Of a stretch of DNA of 64,000 nt, positions 1-11,629 are shown one piece after another. A program made the translations under genes and the position numbers. The DNA comes from Henckelia pumila. Its lineage: Eukaryota > Streptophyta > Magnoliopsida > Lamiales > Gesneriaceae. The notes beneath the pieces were generated by a model that was not told where the DNA came from, did no database searches, and saw only the letters and a list, made by a program, of their open reading frames with translations. Location: the NCBI RefSeq assembly GCF_033568475.1, contig NC_133121.1, positions 195,992,664-196,056,663 on the forward strand. The letters run 5' to 3'. Position 1 is the stretch's first letter; every line of letters starts with the position of its first letter.

Positions 1-774
1 TTTAATATTGAAGACATCAACGGGTTTCATAGGCTTAAGCCATTCATCATCATCACAAAACACGACCCCAGCTTGTGCGCATAACTTAGAAATAATAGTG
101 GGGAAGGACAATCGGACAATGGAATCGTGGATGGACTGACGAATCTAAGCATTGATCAGCCAACCAACAATGATCGGGTAATTTTTCATGAGAGCATAGA
201 CTAGTACCGGTCGCTATGTGTGAACATCACTCGTGTGGAAAACATGCATCAAGCGCTTGGCCAGAAATGCATACCAAAGTTCCGGTTCAACTTTCAAAAA
301 CTACTCGAGCAAGTTCAAAAACTTGTTAGGATCTTTCCACTCCGCACCCTCATGACATATATAGTTGATAATCTCAAAGTAATCCAGATTATCCTTCAAG
401 TCTTGATACACTATATCATCGACTGGTGGGGTTTTTAAGAATCTATTCAACGTGTCTTCATCAAACGACACCATCTTTCCCCTTAAAAATGCCTTATTAT
501 CCTCCCTATTTGTCGCATTGGCATAAAATTCACGCACCACCCCCACCACGGTCTCTTTCGGTTGCGCAAAAACATTTTCCCAACTTCTCTCTATAACATA
601 AAATTGAATACCCATTTGGCGAGGGGAAAAATCAAACCCACGCTCGGGAATAGGGCGTCTATGAATTTTAGCATACTCGTATATTTTCTTGGCTTCAATA
701 GACACAAATTTTCCCCCAATAATCGATGACGAATAAGAGGAATCTTGTGTTATCTTGGAGCATTTGGGCGGCAT
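1..774 (-). pseudogene. Athila downstream ORF with 'putative plant transposon protein' domain, broken
   Basis: An open stretch of 157 aa (774 to 301) starts MPPKCSK. It contains the pattern I associate with the plant-specific transposon-protein domain found after integrase in Athila-like elements (FYANA near residue 82, RGKMVSFD near residue 98, then RFLKTPP). After the stop at 301 the same protein continues in a shifted frame to the window edge (PIIVGWLIN, then AQAGVVFCDDDEWL), so it is a frameshifted, 5'-complete, 3'-truncated copy. Its function is unknown. It occupies the slot where some Athila elements have an env-like ORF, but no signal peptide or membrane segment is visible. Confidence 0.6.
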
Positions 775-1167
775 AGGTTGAGAATGGCGGAACCGGGCTT
801 AAGCTCTTGAATCTCTTGTAAATTGAAGAAGGAACAAGGGGTGAGAGCGGCCAAATTTGAGAGTGAGTTGAGAGGGGATCGAAAATTTGGGCTTGTGAAA
901 GTGGGAAATAAGAAGGGGATCTACGTTTCCCATCGCACTGGGGCGTGTAACTTTCACACGCCCTAGCGTGACTTTTTATTTTGAAAAGTCTCGAGGCAGA
1001 ACTCTCCGCGCTCTAGCGAAGAGTTTTTTCCGCTCGAGCGAGAAAAATTCTGCCAAAATTAATTTTTTTCAGCAGGATAAAAAAAATAAAACACACAAAA
1101 AATGAGAAAAAAGGGTGAAGAATTAATTCTCATTTTATAGTCTAGAGCTCGACTTTGATCATCATCA
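775..1167. other. Non-coding spacer of element H with short hairpins
   Basis: This gap between integrase and the downstream ORF has no coding signal. It holds a perfect 8-bp inverted repeat (GGGCGTGT / ACACGCCC, about 941-963) and a second imperfect GC-rich hairpin near 1008-1041 (CGCTCTAGCG, CGCTCGAGCG). These may be structural elements of the retrotransposon RNA; no function can be assigned. Confidence 0.4.
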
Positions 1168-2240
1168 TTATGCCTGGTCATTGAATGTGGTGATGTCAAT
1201 CATTGGATTGATTTCGCCACCCATGTAGTTCTTTAAACGTTTGGCGTTGACTGGGAACATCCCATCCTTGGCATCCTTCAAAACGACTGTATTCGAAGGG
1301 TATACTTTGGTGATCACAAAGGGTCCAGACCATCTAGACTTGAGCTTTCTGGGAAATAATCGCAAGCGCGAATTGAATACGAGAACCGCATAACCTTCCT
1401 TGAATTCTCTATGTCGTATACGTTTGTCATGTATCCTCTTTGTTTGCTCTTTATACGACAGTGCCATATCATATGCATGACCTCGACACTGTTCTAACTT
1501 ATTCAGCTCCAACAACCCCTTTTCACTTGCACAAACAAATTCAAAGTTTTGAGCTTTTATTGCCCAGTACATTTTTTGCTCTAATTCAACTAGTAAATGA
1601 CACGCCTTACCAAAAGGCAATCTATAAGGTATAGTGTCTTTAGGTGTTTTAAAGGTTGTCTGATATGCCCACAGAGCATCATCCAAACGAATTGCACAGT
1701 CCTTCATATTTACACTCACCATTTTCTCAAAAATTCTCTTGATTTCTCAATTGGAAACTTCCACTTGCCCACTCGTTTGAGAATGGTAAGGGGTGGAAAC
1801 TTTATGCATGACACCATATTTGTTCAAAAGTTTTTCAAAGAGCTTATTGCCAAAGTGGGTGCCACCATCACTAATGATTGCACGGGGTGTACCAAATCTG
1901 TTAAAATATTTTTTTTAAAAATTTTGTTACAACTCCTGCATCATTTTTTACACAAGCTTCCGCCTCAACCCATTTTGAAACATAATCGACCGCGACCAAA
2001 TTTTTTTTTTTTTTTTTGTAAATGAGTTTGGAAATGGTCCCATGAAGTCGAATTCCCAAACATCAAATATCTCACACTCAATAATGTTATTCAATATCAT
2101 TTCATTTTGGTTAGAGATATTACCTGTACGCTGACACCTATCACAAGCAACAATAAATGTGTGTGCATCCTTAAAAAGACTAGGACAATAGAAAACCACT
2201 TTCGAGTACCTTTGCTGTTGTTTTGATTGGCCCAAAGTGA
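1168..2240 (-). pseudogene. Element H integrase, broken
   Basis: Integrase inserts the cDNA copy into host DNA. The zinc-binding half is seen at 2235-1948 (CDRCQRTG, then the catalytic-core start DFMGPFPNSF). The second catalytic Asp is in ISDGGTHF near 1870, and the catalytic Glu region GQVE lies near 1760. A TGA at 1747-1749 and a frameshift near 1910-1920 (T/A runs) break it. The C-terminal part (1722-1168) is open for 184 aa and includes [18 protein letters not shown], typical of the Athila/Tat integrase tail. A T run near 2000 has disturbed the frame at the start of the core. Confidence 0.85.
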
Positions 2241-2315
2241 CCTCCTACCTCACAATCATGACAATAACTCAAAATGTTCCTCATCTCCATTTCTGCCATG
2301 CATCTCCGTATCGTA

Positions 2316-4069
2316 TCATAGAATCAGTACAAATTTTGAACATAAATGGCTCCTCCCAAAAGTAATGCTTAACATATGATAAAAACTTTTTCTTTTGATG
2401 AAAAAAAATATTAGGTGAGAGTGTTCCAGTGAAGAGATAATTAACATATATAATTCGCATATCATGGAGAATTTTCTACTCCAAAGTCCAAACAGTTGTT
2501 CATCTGGGAGCCAGTCATCAATATCATTAGTCAAGTTTTGTGGATTATCATGAACACAATCTAATCGAGACAAATGATTTGCAACTACATTCTCCACTCC
2601 TTTCTTATCACTTATATCTAAATCAAACTCTTGTAAAAGTAAAATCCACCGAATCAATCTCGATTTGGCATTTTTTTGGCAAGTAAATATCTCAGTTCCG
2701 AGTGATTGGTATACACAATTACTTTGGACAAATAAGGTATGCATGAAATTTATCAAAAGCAAAAACTATGGCTAGAAATTCTTTATCTATGGTAACATAA
2801 TTCAGTTGAGCTTCATTCAAAGTTTTGCTGGCATAGTAAATAGTATGAAATAACTTGTTTACCCATTGTCCCAACATAGCTCTCACCGTAGTGTCGCTGA
2901 CATCACACATTACCTCGAAGGGTAAGTTCTAATCTGGTGCTGTCAATACTGGTGCAGTCACCAGTCGTTCCCTCAGGGTCTCAAATGCCTCCACACAATT
3001 CGCATAAAGTCAAAATGGTACACCTTTCATCAATAAAGAAGATAGAGGTTTTGCAATTTTTTAAAAACCTTGTAAAACGCCAATAAAAATTGACATGGCC
3101 TAAAAAACTTCGAACTCCCTTTACTGATGTCGGTGGATGTAGGTTCTGAATGACCAGCACGATTCCTTCTTGCACCATAAATGACACTTCTCCTAGTTCA
3201 GCACTAATTTTCTCTCCTCGCATCGCAACAAGACAGTGTTCAAGTTATTCAAACATGCGTCAAAATAAGGACCTAAAATAAAGAAATCATCCATAAATAT
3301 TTCCAGAAAATTTTCAATCATATCATGAAATATTGTGGTCATGCATCTCTGAAAAGTGGCAGGGGCATTGCATAAGCAAAAAGGCAAGGGCCTACAAGCA
3401 AAAGTATCATATGGACACGTGAATGTAGTTTCATCTTGATCCTTTGGTACAATTGCGATTTGGTTATACCCCTAGTACCCATCTAAAAAGTAGTAGAATT
3501 CATGACCGACAAGCCTCTCTAATATTTGATCAATGAATGAGAGAGGGAAATGATCCTTACGGGTTGCATCATTCAATTTCCTATAGTCAATACAAACCTG
3601 CCAACCCGTGATCGTCTTAGTTGGTATTAATTCATTTTGATAATTTTTCACCACTGTTATGCCACCCTTTTTGGTACACACTGAATAGGACTTACCCAAG
3701 CACTGTCAGAGATAGGATAGATGATACTTGCATCCAGAAGTTTGATGATTTCAGCTTTTTCTACCTCTTGAATTTTTGGGTTGAGACTTCTCTGGGGCTG
3801 GACCACAGGATTAAATCTCTCTTCCATCAAGATTTTGTGCGTACATATTGAGGGGTGTATCTTTTAATATCTACAACCTTCCAAGTGAAAGCATTCTTGT
3901 GATCCTTTGGAACGTTCAACAGCTTTGCTTCCATTCTATCTGTCAGAGATGAATATATGATAACAGTTAAGTTATTGTTTTCAACCAAAAATATGTACTT
4001 AAAATGTGAAGGTAAAGGTTTAAGTTCAAGCGTCGGTGGCTCCTCAATTCTTGATTTTGGAAGGACCAA
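2316..4069 (-). pseudogene. Element H reverse transcriptase and RNase H, broken
   Basis: Fragments lie in order on the minus strand. At 4069-3827 is the linker before RT (LELKPLPSHFKYIF). At 3699-3472 are the RT fingers (GWQVCIDYRKLNDATRKDHFPL). At 3387-3193 is the RT palm, with FMDDF in place of the usual YVDD box and CNAPATFQRCM upstream. At 2910-2316 are RNase H and the connection ([39 protein letters not shown]). Several frames are used, so there are multiple indels and stops and no enzyme could be made. Confidence 0.85.
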
Positions 4070-4219
4070 ATCCTACATCTTTCTTAGATCTCCTAGCCTA
4101 AGCCAAGCTCCCCTCTTCAATAGTGGTTTTTCCTCCAAATAAGCTACGATGTCTTCCTTGCCCTTGTCAATTTCATCTTCCTTGCAGGGTGTTTATGAGT
4201 GCAGATTCCAACGGGTTTG

Positions 4220-4756
4220 TCAATGCACCATGTGCAAAGCTGTTAACAAGAAACTCAATGATATCAATCTTAAAATATTATTCATCAAACTGTGAATATT
4301 TAAGTGCATTAAAACATCAAAAGAAATTTTTTCTTCCCCCACTCTCAGCAAAAACTCTCTTTTTTGTATATCTATGAATTCTTTGCATGTCGCCAGGAAT
4401 GATCTTCCAAAGATAAGCGGCATGTCCAAATCCTCTTCCATGTCAAGTACTGCGAAATCCACCGGAAATATGAATTTGTCTACTTTCATGAGCACACCTT
4501 CTATTATCTCCCTTGGATTTTTTATAGATGGATCCGCCAATTGCAATGATATTCTTGTCGTCTTTGGTTCTCCTAGCCCCAGTTTCCTAAGAAAAAAATA
4601 TGACATCAAATTAATGCTAGAACCTAGGTCACAAAGGGCGTCACGAAAATGAATATCACCGATCATGCAAGGGATAGAGAAACTCCCTGGATCCTTTAGC
4701 TTTGGAGGTATCTTATTCTGAACCAGTGCAGAACAGTTTTCCGTCAAGATTACCAA
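4220..4756 (-). pseudogene. Element H aspartic protease region
   Basis: An open segment of 178 aa encodes the retroviral-type protease of the polyprotein. The catalytic triad region reads CDLGSSINLMS (usual form D-S/L-G), followed by a flap-like segment and the late motif DMPLIFGRSFLAT. Nearby DKFIFPVDFAVLDM is highly characteristic of Athila/Tat proteases. It is flanked upstream by gag and downstream by a linker (4219-4070). It is part of a dead element even though this segment is still open. Confidence 0.85.
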
Positions 4757-6870
4757 ATCATGTTTCTCTTAACTTCCTCTTGTCGGAGAGAATCTCCTTC
4801 AAGAATTTCGCATAGTTGGGCATTTGCATCAAAGAATTGAAAAAAATAAATATTGATATGTAACTTTTTTAACACCTCAAGAAATTTTGAAAATTGTGTG
4901 TCAAGCTTTGCTTTCTTAAGTTCTGCAGGAAAAAGGGGTGGTATAATAATATTTGACTGTAATGTGGGTGTTTGTGTAGGGTCAGATAACTTACCTTTTG
5001 ATGCTTCTGGTGATCCATAATCCGGGTTCTCTTTTGGTTCGGTCACCTTGGTTTCTAATTTCTTCTCACTCCGCAGCTCAATTGCCTTGACTTGCTCCTT
5101 TGGATTTTTTTCAGTGTCACTGGGCAAGATCCCAGGCTCTCTATTTGATATCATTTTCTCTAGCTGCACTATCTGGTTCTCCAATCCTCTTATAGTCGCA
5201 TCTTGGTTTTGCATTTTTTTTTAATGAAAATAGCTTCATTAAAATAGGGTAAAAATACAAGATACACTGGGTATCCCCAGGAGATACACAAGCTCAAATA
5301 GACAACAACCTTGATGAGGCAGTAATACAATCAATCACAGTCTATTTGAGGTATATAAGGAATACAACTAAATACTAAAATCTGAACTCTAAAGAACATT
5401 TCATCTATTACTGGGCTAATGCCCTCAAACGCTGCTCTATTACGTATCGTCCACACCTGGTACATAGATGCTGCTAATTCCACCATTCTCATCTTTGCTA
5501 TTTTCGAAGATCCCCTGTACTGCCTCCTATACGCTTGCAAGATAGAATGTTGTGAACTCGTCATCTTCTTCATGCCAAGCCACACTCGAACTCGGTTCCA
5601 TAAACCGCTGGACACCCTACATTGAAAAAATAAATGTGCATTTGATTCATCCAAATTCTGGCATAATGGACAAATTTTGTTGTCCACGAACCAAGTCTAT
5701 CCCGGGTGAGTATTTTCCCATGAGGTTTCTTTCCATAAATTTGTTTTTCATGTGGTTGAGATTGATTATTCTGGCCACCCCAAGATTATATGTATTCGAA
5801 TATGGGCTATTCATAGGGAGATTTTGGCTCCCTACATGGTTCACTAGCGCTCCATCTGGTACATAGAAAGGATTCCCATTTTGACAATCTTTGGTGAAAT
5901 TCTCACCTCCAATTGTGTCACAGAACACCTCTTGAATGTTCATCGTAGAATTTCCTACACTCAAACTATAAATTTTCTTATTCATAGCCTCCAACTAAGC
6001 TGCCATCACAGTGAACACGCCTACTTGATGGATTCCGCAGATTTCATGGCATATTCCTCTCAGATTGAGGATGGTAGCTGCAAGAAGCCATTTCTTCAAA
6101 TAATTCATATCTCTCTTCACGTGATTTGCGCAAGAGATTTCCACCTGCGGCTGCATCTAACATAGTGCAATTAGAAGACAATAAGTCATAGTAAAAAGTT
6201 TGTACCACAAGCCAGTCGGGTAATTTATGATGTGGGCATCTCCTTAGCAGGTCCTTGTAACGCTCCCATGCCTCATACAGTGATTCTTGCTCATCTCAAG
6301 CAAAAGTGGTAATGTCGGTTCTAAGCTTCATCGACTTTGAAGGAGGGAAATATTTGGTGAGAAATGTTTTCGCCATATCCTCCCATGTTGTGATAGAAAC
6401 TTAAGATAAACAATTCAGCCATGCTTTAGATTTATCTCTAAGTGAAGAAGGAAAAAATGCAGACAAATAACGTCATCAAAAACTCCCTGATGTTTAAAGT
6501 ATCACAAATTTCTAGGAAATTTTCAATGTGGGCAATTGTATCGTCAATTGGGGTTCCAACGAATTGGACTGGGTTTTAGATCATTTGAATTATGGCAGAC
6601 TTTATCTCAAAATGGTTTGCTACCACTGTTGGATTAATGATGCTTGGTCTAGCTTCCTTTGATAGATGGTTGGGCACATTCCAGAATGGATTTATAAGCG
6701 GGTGCCTCATTATTGTCCTCACCGACTCCTTCGATGCGCGGTGGTTCATTTTCTGCCAAAACAACTCTTGGTTGCCTTATTCTCCTACGAAAATTTAACT
6801 CGATTTCAGGATCAAATAGAACAAGATTCGAGTTGGAAGATCATGGCATTCACGAGACAGTGTTCCTGCA
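4750..6870 (-). pseudogene. Element H gag, broken by a LINE and by frameshifts
   Basis: Gag forms the virus-like particle. The N-terminal part lies near 6870-6576 (LNFRRRIRQPRVVLAENEPP in one frame, HFEIKSAIIQMI in another). The middle part near 5994-5691 contains NSPYSNTYN, a Tyr/Asn-rich signature of Athila gag. The C-terminal part at 5214-4750 holds a coiled-coil-like stretch (QNQDATIRGLENQIVQLEKMI). The segment 5213-5690 is foreign (LINE). Multiple stops and frame changes occur between 6576 and 5994. Confidence 0.75.
5213..5690 (-). mobile_element. 5'-truncated LINE (L1-type) 3' end with zf-RVT domain
   Basis: On the minus strand an open segment (5687-5331, 118 aa) contains CPLCQNLDESNAHLFFQC, the reverse-transcriptase zinc-binding (zf-RVT) pattern found at the C-terminus of plant L1-type LINE ORF2. 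It is followed by about 110 bp of 3' UTR, a terminal A/T hairpin-like motif (AATGAAGCTATTTTCATT) and an A tail, seen as a T run at 5213-5222. It interrupts the gag of element H. 5' truncation is the normal outcome of LINE insertion. I could not define the target-site duplication. Confidence 0.75.
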
Positions 6871-6948
6871 ATTAATAACTTTAATTGTAACAATAGTAAT
6901 CAATTAGGTCTAAAAAAATGTATAAGAGAAATTATACGTGATTAAAGT

Positions 6949-6965
6949 CCCAGGCAACGGCGCCA
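6949..6965 (-). other. Primer binding site of element H (tRNA-Asp type)
   Basis: The reverse complement reads TGGCGCCGTTGCCTGG, matching the 3' end of plant tRNA-Asp (known PBS of Athila elements) with one mismatch. It sits 7 bp inside the presumed LTR boundary (LTR TG at 6972) and fixes the minus orientation of element H. Confidence 0.85.
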
Positions 6966-6971
6966 AAAACT

Positions 6972-7000
6972 TGATCGAGCAAATATCACCATAGAAAATC
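6972..7000 (-). repeat. Stub of element H 5' LTR
   Basis: The first about 29 bp after the PBS, starting TGATCGAGC, should be the inner end of the 5' LTR. The sequence then changes character at GGGCAAATAC. The LTR remainder is not recognisable elsewhere in the window, so the stub is assigned only by its position next to the PBS. Confidence 0.4.
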
Positions 7001-7537
7001 GGGCAAATACATTATTATATCCCTCTTCTTTCCCGGTTTTACCATCTACCCTCAAATGTTTTCATTCCCATTTATGTCCCTCATTTGTAAGTTTTGTTTC
7101 AAATTATATCCCTCCTGTTATGTACGTTGTGAATATCATAAGGAATTCACATGTGATGAGCACGTGACTCTTGAAAAACCCCAATTAGAACTCAATCCTC
7201 ATTCTCAAGCGTAATCAAGCCCTAGCTCTCCAAATCAAATCTTCCCTTCTTTACATTTCCACCCGCGGCTGACGGTTTCCCTCCGATTTCAGCCGAAAAA
7301 AGCAAGGAGACAACATAAACCGACATTTCCCTCTGTAAATGTGCATATTATTGATAAAAAATATTTGGATAAATTTCTTTTCTTTGATTTCTTTAATTTT
7401 TTAATTCATCATACATGTGGACATTAAAATTTCGTTACTTATAGCTCTGTTTTTTTTATATCAAAGACGTGTGTGCATTGAACAATGCGTTGCTTATAGT
7501 TTTTTTCTCTGTATCAACAAGGCTTAGTGGGGTAATT
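7001..7537 (+). mobile_element. Probable 5' end and leader of the MULE
   Basis: The segment begins GGGCAAATACATTATTATA and continues with short pyrimidine-rich runs (TATCCCTC), a style common at plant MULE termini. It then gives a leader-like stretch with plausible exon sequence near 7180-7350. Element A is inserted at 7533-7537, and the other side of that insertion (42392 on) leads into a MuDR-type transposase, so both pieces should belong to one element. A matching right-hand terminal inverted repeat was looked for after 44900 and not found. Confidence 0.4.
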
Positions 7538-9193
7538 TGATAAAACTTTAAATTTGCAATTATTTATATGTTAAAAATTATGTTTTAAAATTAAAGTTTC
7601 ATTAAAATTATGAAGTTGTATTATTTTAGTGTTATGTGTTTATATTTAAATATTTTACTAAAAATGTTGTATTTTATGTTTTGCGCTGGTTTGGTAAAAA
7701 TAAAATTACTCAAGCTACAAAGGTCATATTGGAGTAATCTCAAATCTTGTAGAATCACAAAAGAGGCATCTTCAACTTTGTAGAAGACAAGAAATTCCAA
7801 AAACCTCATTAAGATGATCAAAATAATCAAACATCAAAATAGAGACAGATTTACTTTTACTATGATCTCCTTTTGTAAAAATATCATAACTATTTCATCT
7901 TTTACCCAAAAGAGGGAATTATATGTCCAAACACATCTACACAAAATATCCTACGTGTTCTATGTTGAATGGAAAGGCTGAATCGTTGGTCTAAGGCATC
8001 AAACATGCCAATTAAAGTTGGGTCATGGTATTGACATTCAAGGAGACAAACACCCACCAACTTTACTATTCCACATTTAATGAGCCTTGAACTCTTGATC
8101 TCATTTGACCTATAAATAGATGTGTTGTATGAGCTTTGTAGTGTGCAAAAGTGTAGAAAAATTGCTCACTTGTAAAATAAATATTGTGTGTGTAAGAATA
8201 AGAGTTTGAGTGTGCATATTTCTCCAAGTTTAAGTATGAAATTTCTTTTATCCTTACTCTTGAGTCTTATGTTCATGGCAAGATAAATCCTTTTATGTCA
8301 AGGTGAAAAGGTTTCATTGTTGGTCAAGTAAGATTGTTTATATTTTGTATATTCTTTCCTTTTCTATTTTTATTTTTACTAATTGATCTTTATTTGTAGG
8401 TATAATTTGGATGATTTATTGTTATCTATTTACATCAAATACTTGGTACCTTGAATTTGGTTACCTTGATTTGTTGTCTAATATGATACAATAAATACTA
8501 CAATAATTATATACTATAAATATATGTATCAATTTATAATAAAGTCATATATATTATTTAGACAATAGCGTGGTTCGGAAGGTTGTTCTAAATAATATAT
8601 TGTGATTTGAACTAACATTTAACTTCCGCAACTAACATTTACTTTTCCGCAACTAACATTTACTCTCCGCAACTAACATTTACTTTCTCACAACTAACAT
8701 TTACTTTCTCGCAACTAACATAAAACAAAAGTCATATATTTTATTTAGACGATAGCGTGGCTCTGCCGGTTGTTCTAAATGAAATATGATGATTTGATCT
8801 AACATTTAATTTTATGTCAATTTATATTTATGCACTTATATATATATTATGGGTACCATATATTAATTATCGGTTAATCTGATATTAATATAGTGGGAAC
8901 TATATTATATGATATATTTGTTTAAATATTTAATTGTTCTTTTATGTTTATTCTTATTTTAGTTTCTTTTATTTATTTTTGTTAAGCAATCTTAAATAAA
9001 CCAACAATGAACCTTTGAAGCCTTGACAATTTTATAATTTGTGTATTTGAAGTTTTATAATAATATTTCCATCTATAATATATCATTGCTAAAATTAACT
9101 TACAGCATCCTCTCCGTGGATCGATCTCGTACTCTCGAGTATATTACTTGTAGACAACCTACACTTGGGTGAATTACAATTTAAGTTGTGGCA
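7538..9193 (+). repeat. Element A 5' LTR (1656 bp)
   Basis: It aligns with 31346-32467 plus 41750-42391. It starts TGATAAAAC and ends TTGTGGCA. AT-rich, with a likely promoter region: TATAAATAG near 8111 is followed about 25-40 bp later by a plausible transcription start (compare 31918 in the 3' copy). It contains a block of about 23-bp tandem repeats (8617-8722) and two diverged copies of a motif around ATAGCGTGG. Complete and uninterrupted, unlike its 3' partner. Confidence 0.9.
8617..8722. repeat. Tandem repeat block within element A LTR
   Basis: About five copies of a 21-23 bp unit containing CGCAACTAACATTTACTTT lie in tandem. The same block is the insertion point of element B in the 3' LTR (target AACAT is part of the unit). 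Copy number differs between the LTRs. It may act as LTR enhancer repeats; no direct evidence. Confidence 0.75.
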
Positions 9194-9199
9194 AGTTTT

Positions 9200-9216
9200 T
9201 GGCGCCATTCCGGGGA
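9200..9216 (+). other. Primer binding site of element A (tRNA-Asp type)
   Basis: TGGCGCCATTCCGGGGA, 6 bp after the LTR, matches the tRNA-Asp PBS of Athila/Tat elements apart from one mismatch and a 1-nt deletion. It fixes the plus orientation of element A. Confidence 0.85.
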
Positions 9217-9346
9217 GGTATAAATTAAGTTTAATTTTTGTTATTTATGTTATTTATGTAAATAGTATGTTGTTTTTAATTGTATGATTGTTTGGAGTCG
9301 TAAACAAAGTGGTAGACTCTTTTGAGTATCTGAAAATATTTTAAAC

Positions 9347-10301
9347 ATGGAGGATAATTCAAATAATCAAGATGATAATAATAATAATAATAATCAAGAA
9401 CATGAACAACCAAGAACACTTAGGCACCATATGAATCCAATAAGAACTAGTACACCATCTTGTTTAGTTTTTCCTCCTGATGCGTCTAATTTCAATTTTA
9501 AGCCACAAATCATTCAACTTTTACCAAATTTTCATGGCCTAGATTCTGAAAATCCATATTTGCATTTAAGAGAATTTGAGTAGGTTTGCAACACTTATAA
9601 TGATCAAAATTGTAGAATGGATATTGTTCGATTAAAGCTTTTTCCTTTTTCTTTAAAAGATAAAGCTAAAACATGGTTGCAAAATTTGAGATCAAGTTCA
9701 ATAAGATCATGGGAAGAAATGCAACAACAATTTCTAAAAAAGTTTTTCCCTTCACATAGAACAAACTCTTTTAAAAGACAAATTACAACTTTTTCTCAAA
9801 AACAAGGGGAACCATTTTATCAATGTTGGGATAGATATAAAGAGTTACTTAATACATGCCCACATCATGGTTTAGAAATATGAAGGAAAGTTTCTCATTT
9901 TTATGAAGGTTTAATACCTAAAGATAGGCAAATGATAGAATTCATGTGTAATGGAACTTTTGAAGATAAAAACTCAAATGAAGCTATGGAATATTTGGAT
10001 TCATTAGCAGAAAATGCTCAAAATTGGGATAATATAGGCTCAATTGAACCACCAAGTAAAACCAGTAATTCAACAAATGGGGTTGGTATTTATCATCTTA
10101 AAGATGATGTAGATATTCAAGCCAAACTTGCATCTTTAGCAAGAAAAATTGAGTCATTAGAAATGAAAAAGAGTGATCAATTAAAAAGTGTTCAAGAAAT
10201 TGTTTGTCATATATGTGATACACAAGATCATCTTACAAAAAATTATCCTACTTTGCCTTCATTTAAAGAATGTCTCCATGAACAAGCCAATTATGTTAAC
10301 A
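9347..10301 (+). pseudogene. Element A gag, 3' end cut off by element G
   Basis: One reading frame starting MEDNSNNQDD with an Asn-rich N-terminus. It carries the Athila/Tat gag core: CLVFPPDASNFNFKP, IIQLLPNFHGLDSENPY, then KLFPFSLKDKAKTWLQNL and the major-homology-like FKRQITTFSQKQGEPFYQCW. A zinc-knuckle-like segment follows (CHICDTQDHLTKNYP, last Cys lost). Two in-frame nonsense codons, TAG at 9581-9583 and TGA at 9881-9883, break it with no frameshift. The coding sequence stops at 10301, where the CACTA element begins. Third codon positions are strongly A/T. Confidence 0.85.
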
Positions 10302-10615
10302 CACTACAAGAAAAAAGGTGAAAGACAACACGTAAAAGACAACGCTGTAAAAAGCGTTGTTATTTTTTAATAGACAACGCTTTTAACTAAAAGTGTTGTC
10401 TATTTCTTTTTTTAATAAATAAAAGACAACGCTTTTGCAAAAAAGCGTTGTCTATGAGCGTTTTTTTATTATATACGACAACGCTTTTTAAAAAGTATTG
10501 TCTTTGAGCGTTTTTTTATTATATACGACAACACTTTTTAAAAAGCGTTGTCTATAACCTCTTTTTTTTTACAATATACAACAACGCTTTTATTAAAAAG
10601 CTTTGTGCTTTGTAT
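10302..10615 (+). repeat. CACTA terminal inverted repeat and subterminal palindromes
   Basis: The TIR at 10302-10315 is followed by about six units built on the palindrome GACAACGCTTTT...AAAAGCGTTGTC, some separated by GAGCGTTTTTTTATTATATAC. Such arrays are transposase-binding regions in CACTA elements. The 3 bp before the TIR is ACA; its partner on the right side is not found. Confidence 0.8.
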
Positions 10616-10719
10616 AATTTATTAAAAATATATTAATATTCTCCTACCACAACCCTAGACCATTTTCTCGTAACATCTCATTCCCCCAAAATCGTCCTCC
10701 TCTGCCTCCGCCGTCTCCA

Positions 10720-11110
10720 TTGCCGCTTCTTCATGAAATCGTCTCCCTTTTTCTCGTAACCTTTACGACATGCCTCCCCTACATCCTCGTCTCCCCCAAC
10801 AACCTCACCGAATCTCATCCCCCTCAGTGCTGCGACGACATTTCCACTGCTTTTTCCTCCAGCTCCGCCGAATGCCTGTGTTATTTCCTCCTCCGACCTG
10901 GAATGCTTGGATTTCCGCTCAATTCCTCGAATCTCATGTCTCAGACTTTTTTATGTCCCGCGAAGCATCACGATTCCGAGGCTAATTTCTGCTGGAGAAT
11001 TTTTGATTTTAGTTTTTGCATTAAATTCCTTAGTTCTTGTTTATTTCGTACTTCTGGGCTCTTTTATTTTGCAGAAACGGTTGCCTTGCCTCCTTTTCAA
11101 GCAATAACAG
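10720..11110 (+). pseudogene. Captured nsLTP-like gene fragment (8-Cys motif)
   Basis: From 10720 a frame reads a short hydrophobic leader, then CLPYILVSPNNL, QCCDDISTAFSSSSAECLCYF and LLRPGMLGFPLNSS. The pattern C..CC..C-x-C is that of plant non-specific lipid-transfer-like (LTP-like/LTPG) proteins, which are secreted or GPI-anchored. After an apparent intron (acceptor TTTTGCAG at 11074) a small exon 11075-11110 reads TVALPPFQAITG and is followed by a donor GT. The start and the rest of the gene are absent, so this is a fragment. Assignment is by cysteine pattern only. Confidence 0.6.
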
Positions 11111-11629
11111 GTCGTTAAAAGTGAGATGCGTTCTGCTTTCCAAATCTTTAGTTTTCTTTGTTTTTCTCTATTTTGCCCTTCTGCTTCTGTTTTCTAAATT
11201 TCTGTGTGTGTTCATTGCACTTGGATCTACTATTTGTTTTTTTGGTTTTGGAAAATCAAGTGCTTGGGAAATTTCTTGTGTATTTTCTTGAAGAAAACTG
11301 ACCAACGGACGAGGCTTCTGCCTTTGTGGTGTTTTTATAACCGTGATTATGGTATATTATGTTTCGTATTTTTTTCTTTGTTTCTTGGGTATACACGTAC
11401 GTGGATATGTTTTCTTTTTTTACCAAGAGTTTTTGTCACTCAAAAGATGTTGTTTATAGATCTGTATTTTTGTTTCTTGATCTGAGTTTTTTCCCCTCAC
11501 TGATGGCCATTGCATTCTATTGATCTGGTCATTTCTATGTCTTATTCCCTTGTTATTTATATGCTGTGAGCCATTAGATGTTTGAATTTTAGGGATTTCT
11601 AAATTGATCTGATTGTCTGCTGCCGCCAG

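Larger units (their letters stand above)
1..6971 (-). mobile_element. Element H: old Athila-like Ty3/gypsy retrotransposon remnant
   Basis: Read on the minus strand, the order is PBS (6949-6965), gag, protease, RT, RNase H, integrase, then a downstream ORF that runs off the left window edge. That order and the tRNA-Asp-type primer site are typical of Athila/Tat Ty3/gypsy elements. Every coding domain is interrupted by stops and frameshifts, and a LINE fragment sits inside gag, so the copy is old and inactive. Its 5' LTR would begin at about 6972 but is cut after roughly 30 bp by the next element. The 3' LTR is outside the window. Confidence 0.85.

Noticed and set aside
8617..8722. Regular short repeats resembling a CRISPR array
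   Set aside because: Units are directly adjacent without unique spacers, in a plant LTR; simple tandem repeats.
9200..9216. tRNA gene fragments at the PBS sites
   Set aside because: Only 12-18 nt complementary to tRNA 3' ends, placed next to LTRs; these are primer sites and not tRNA genes.
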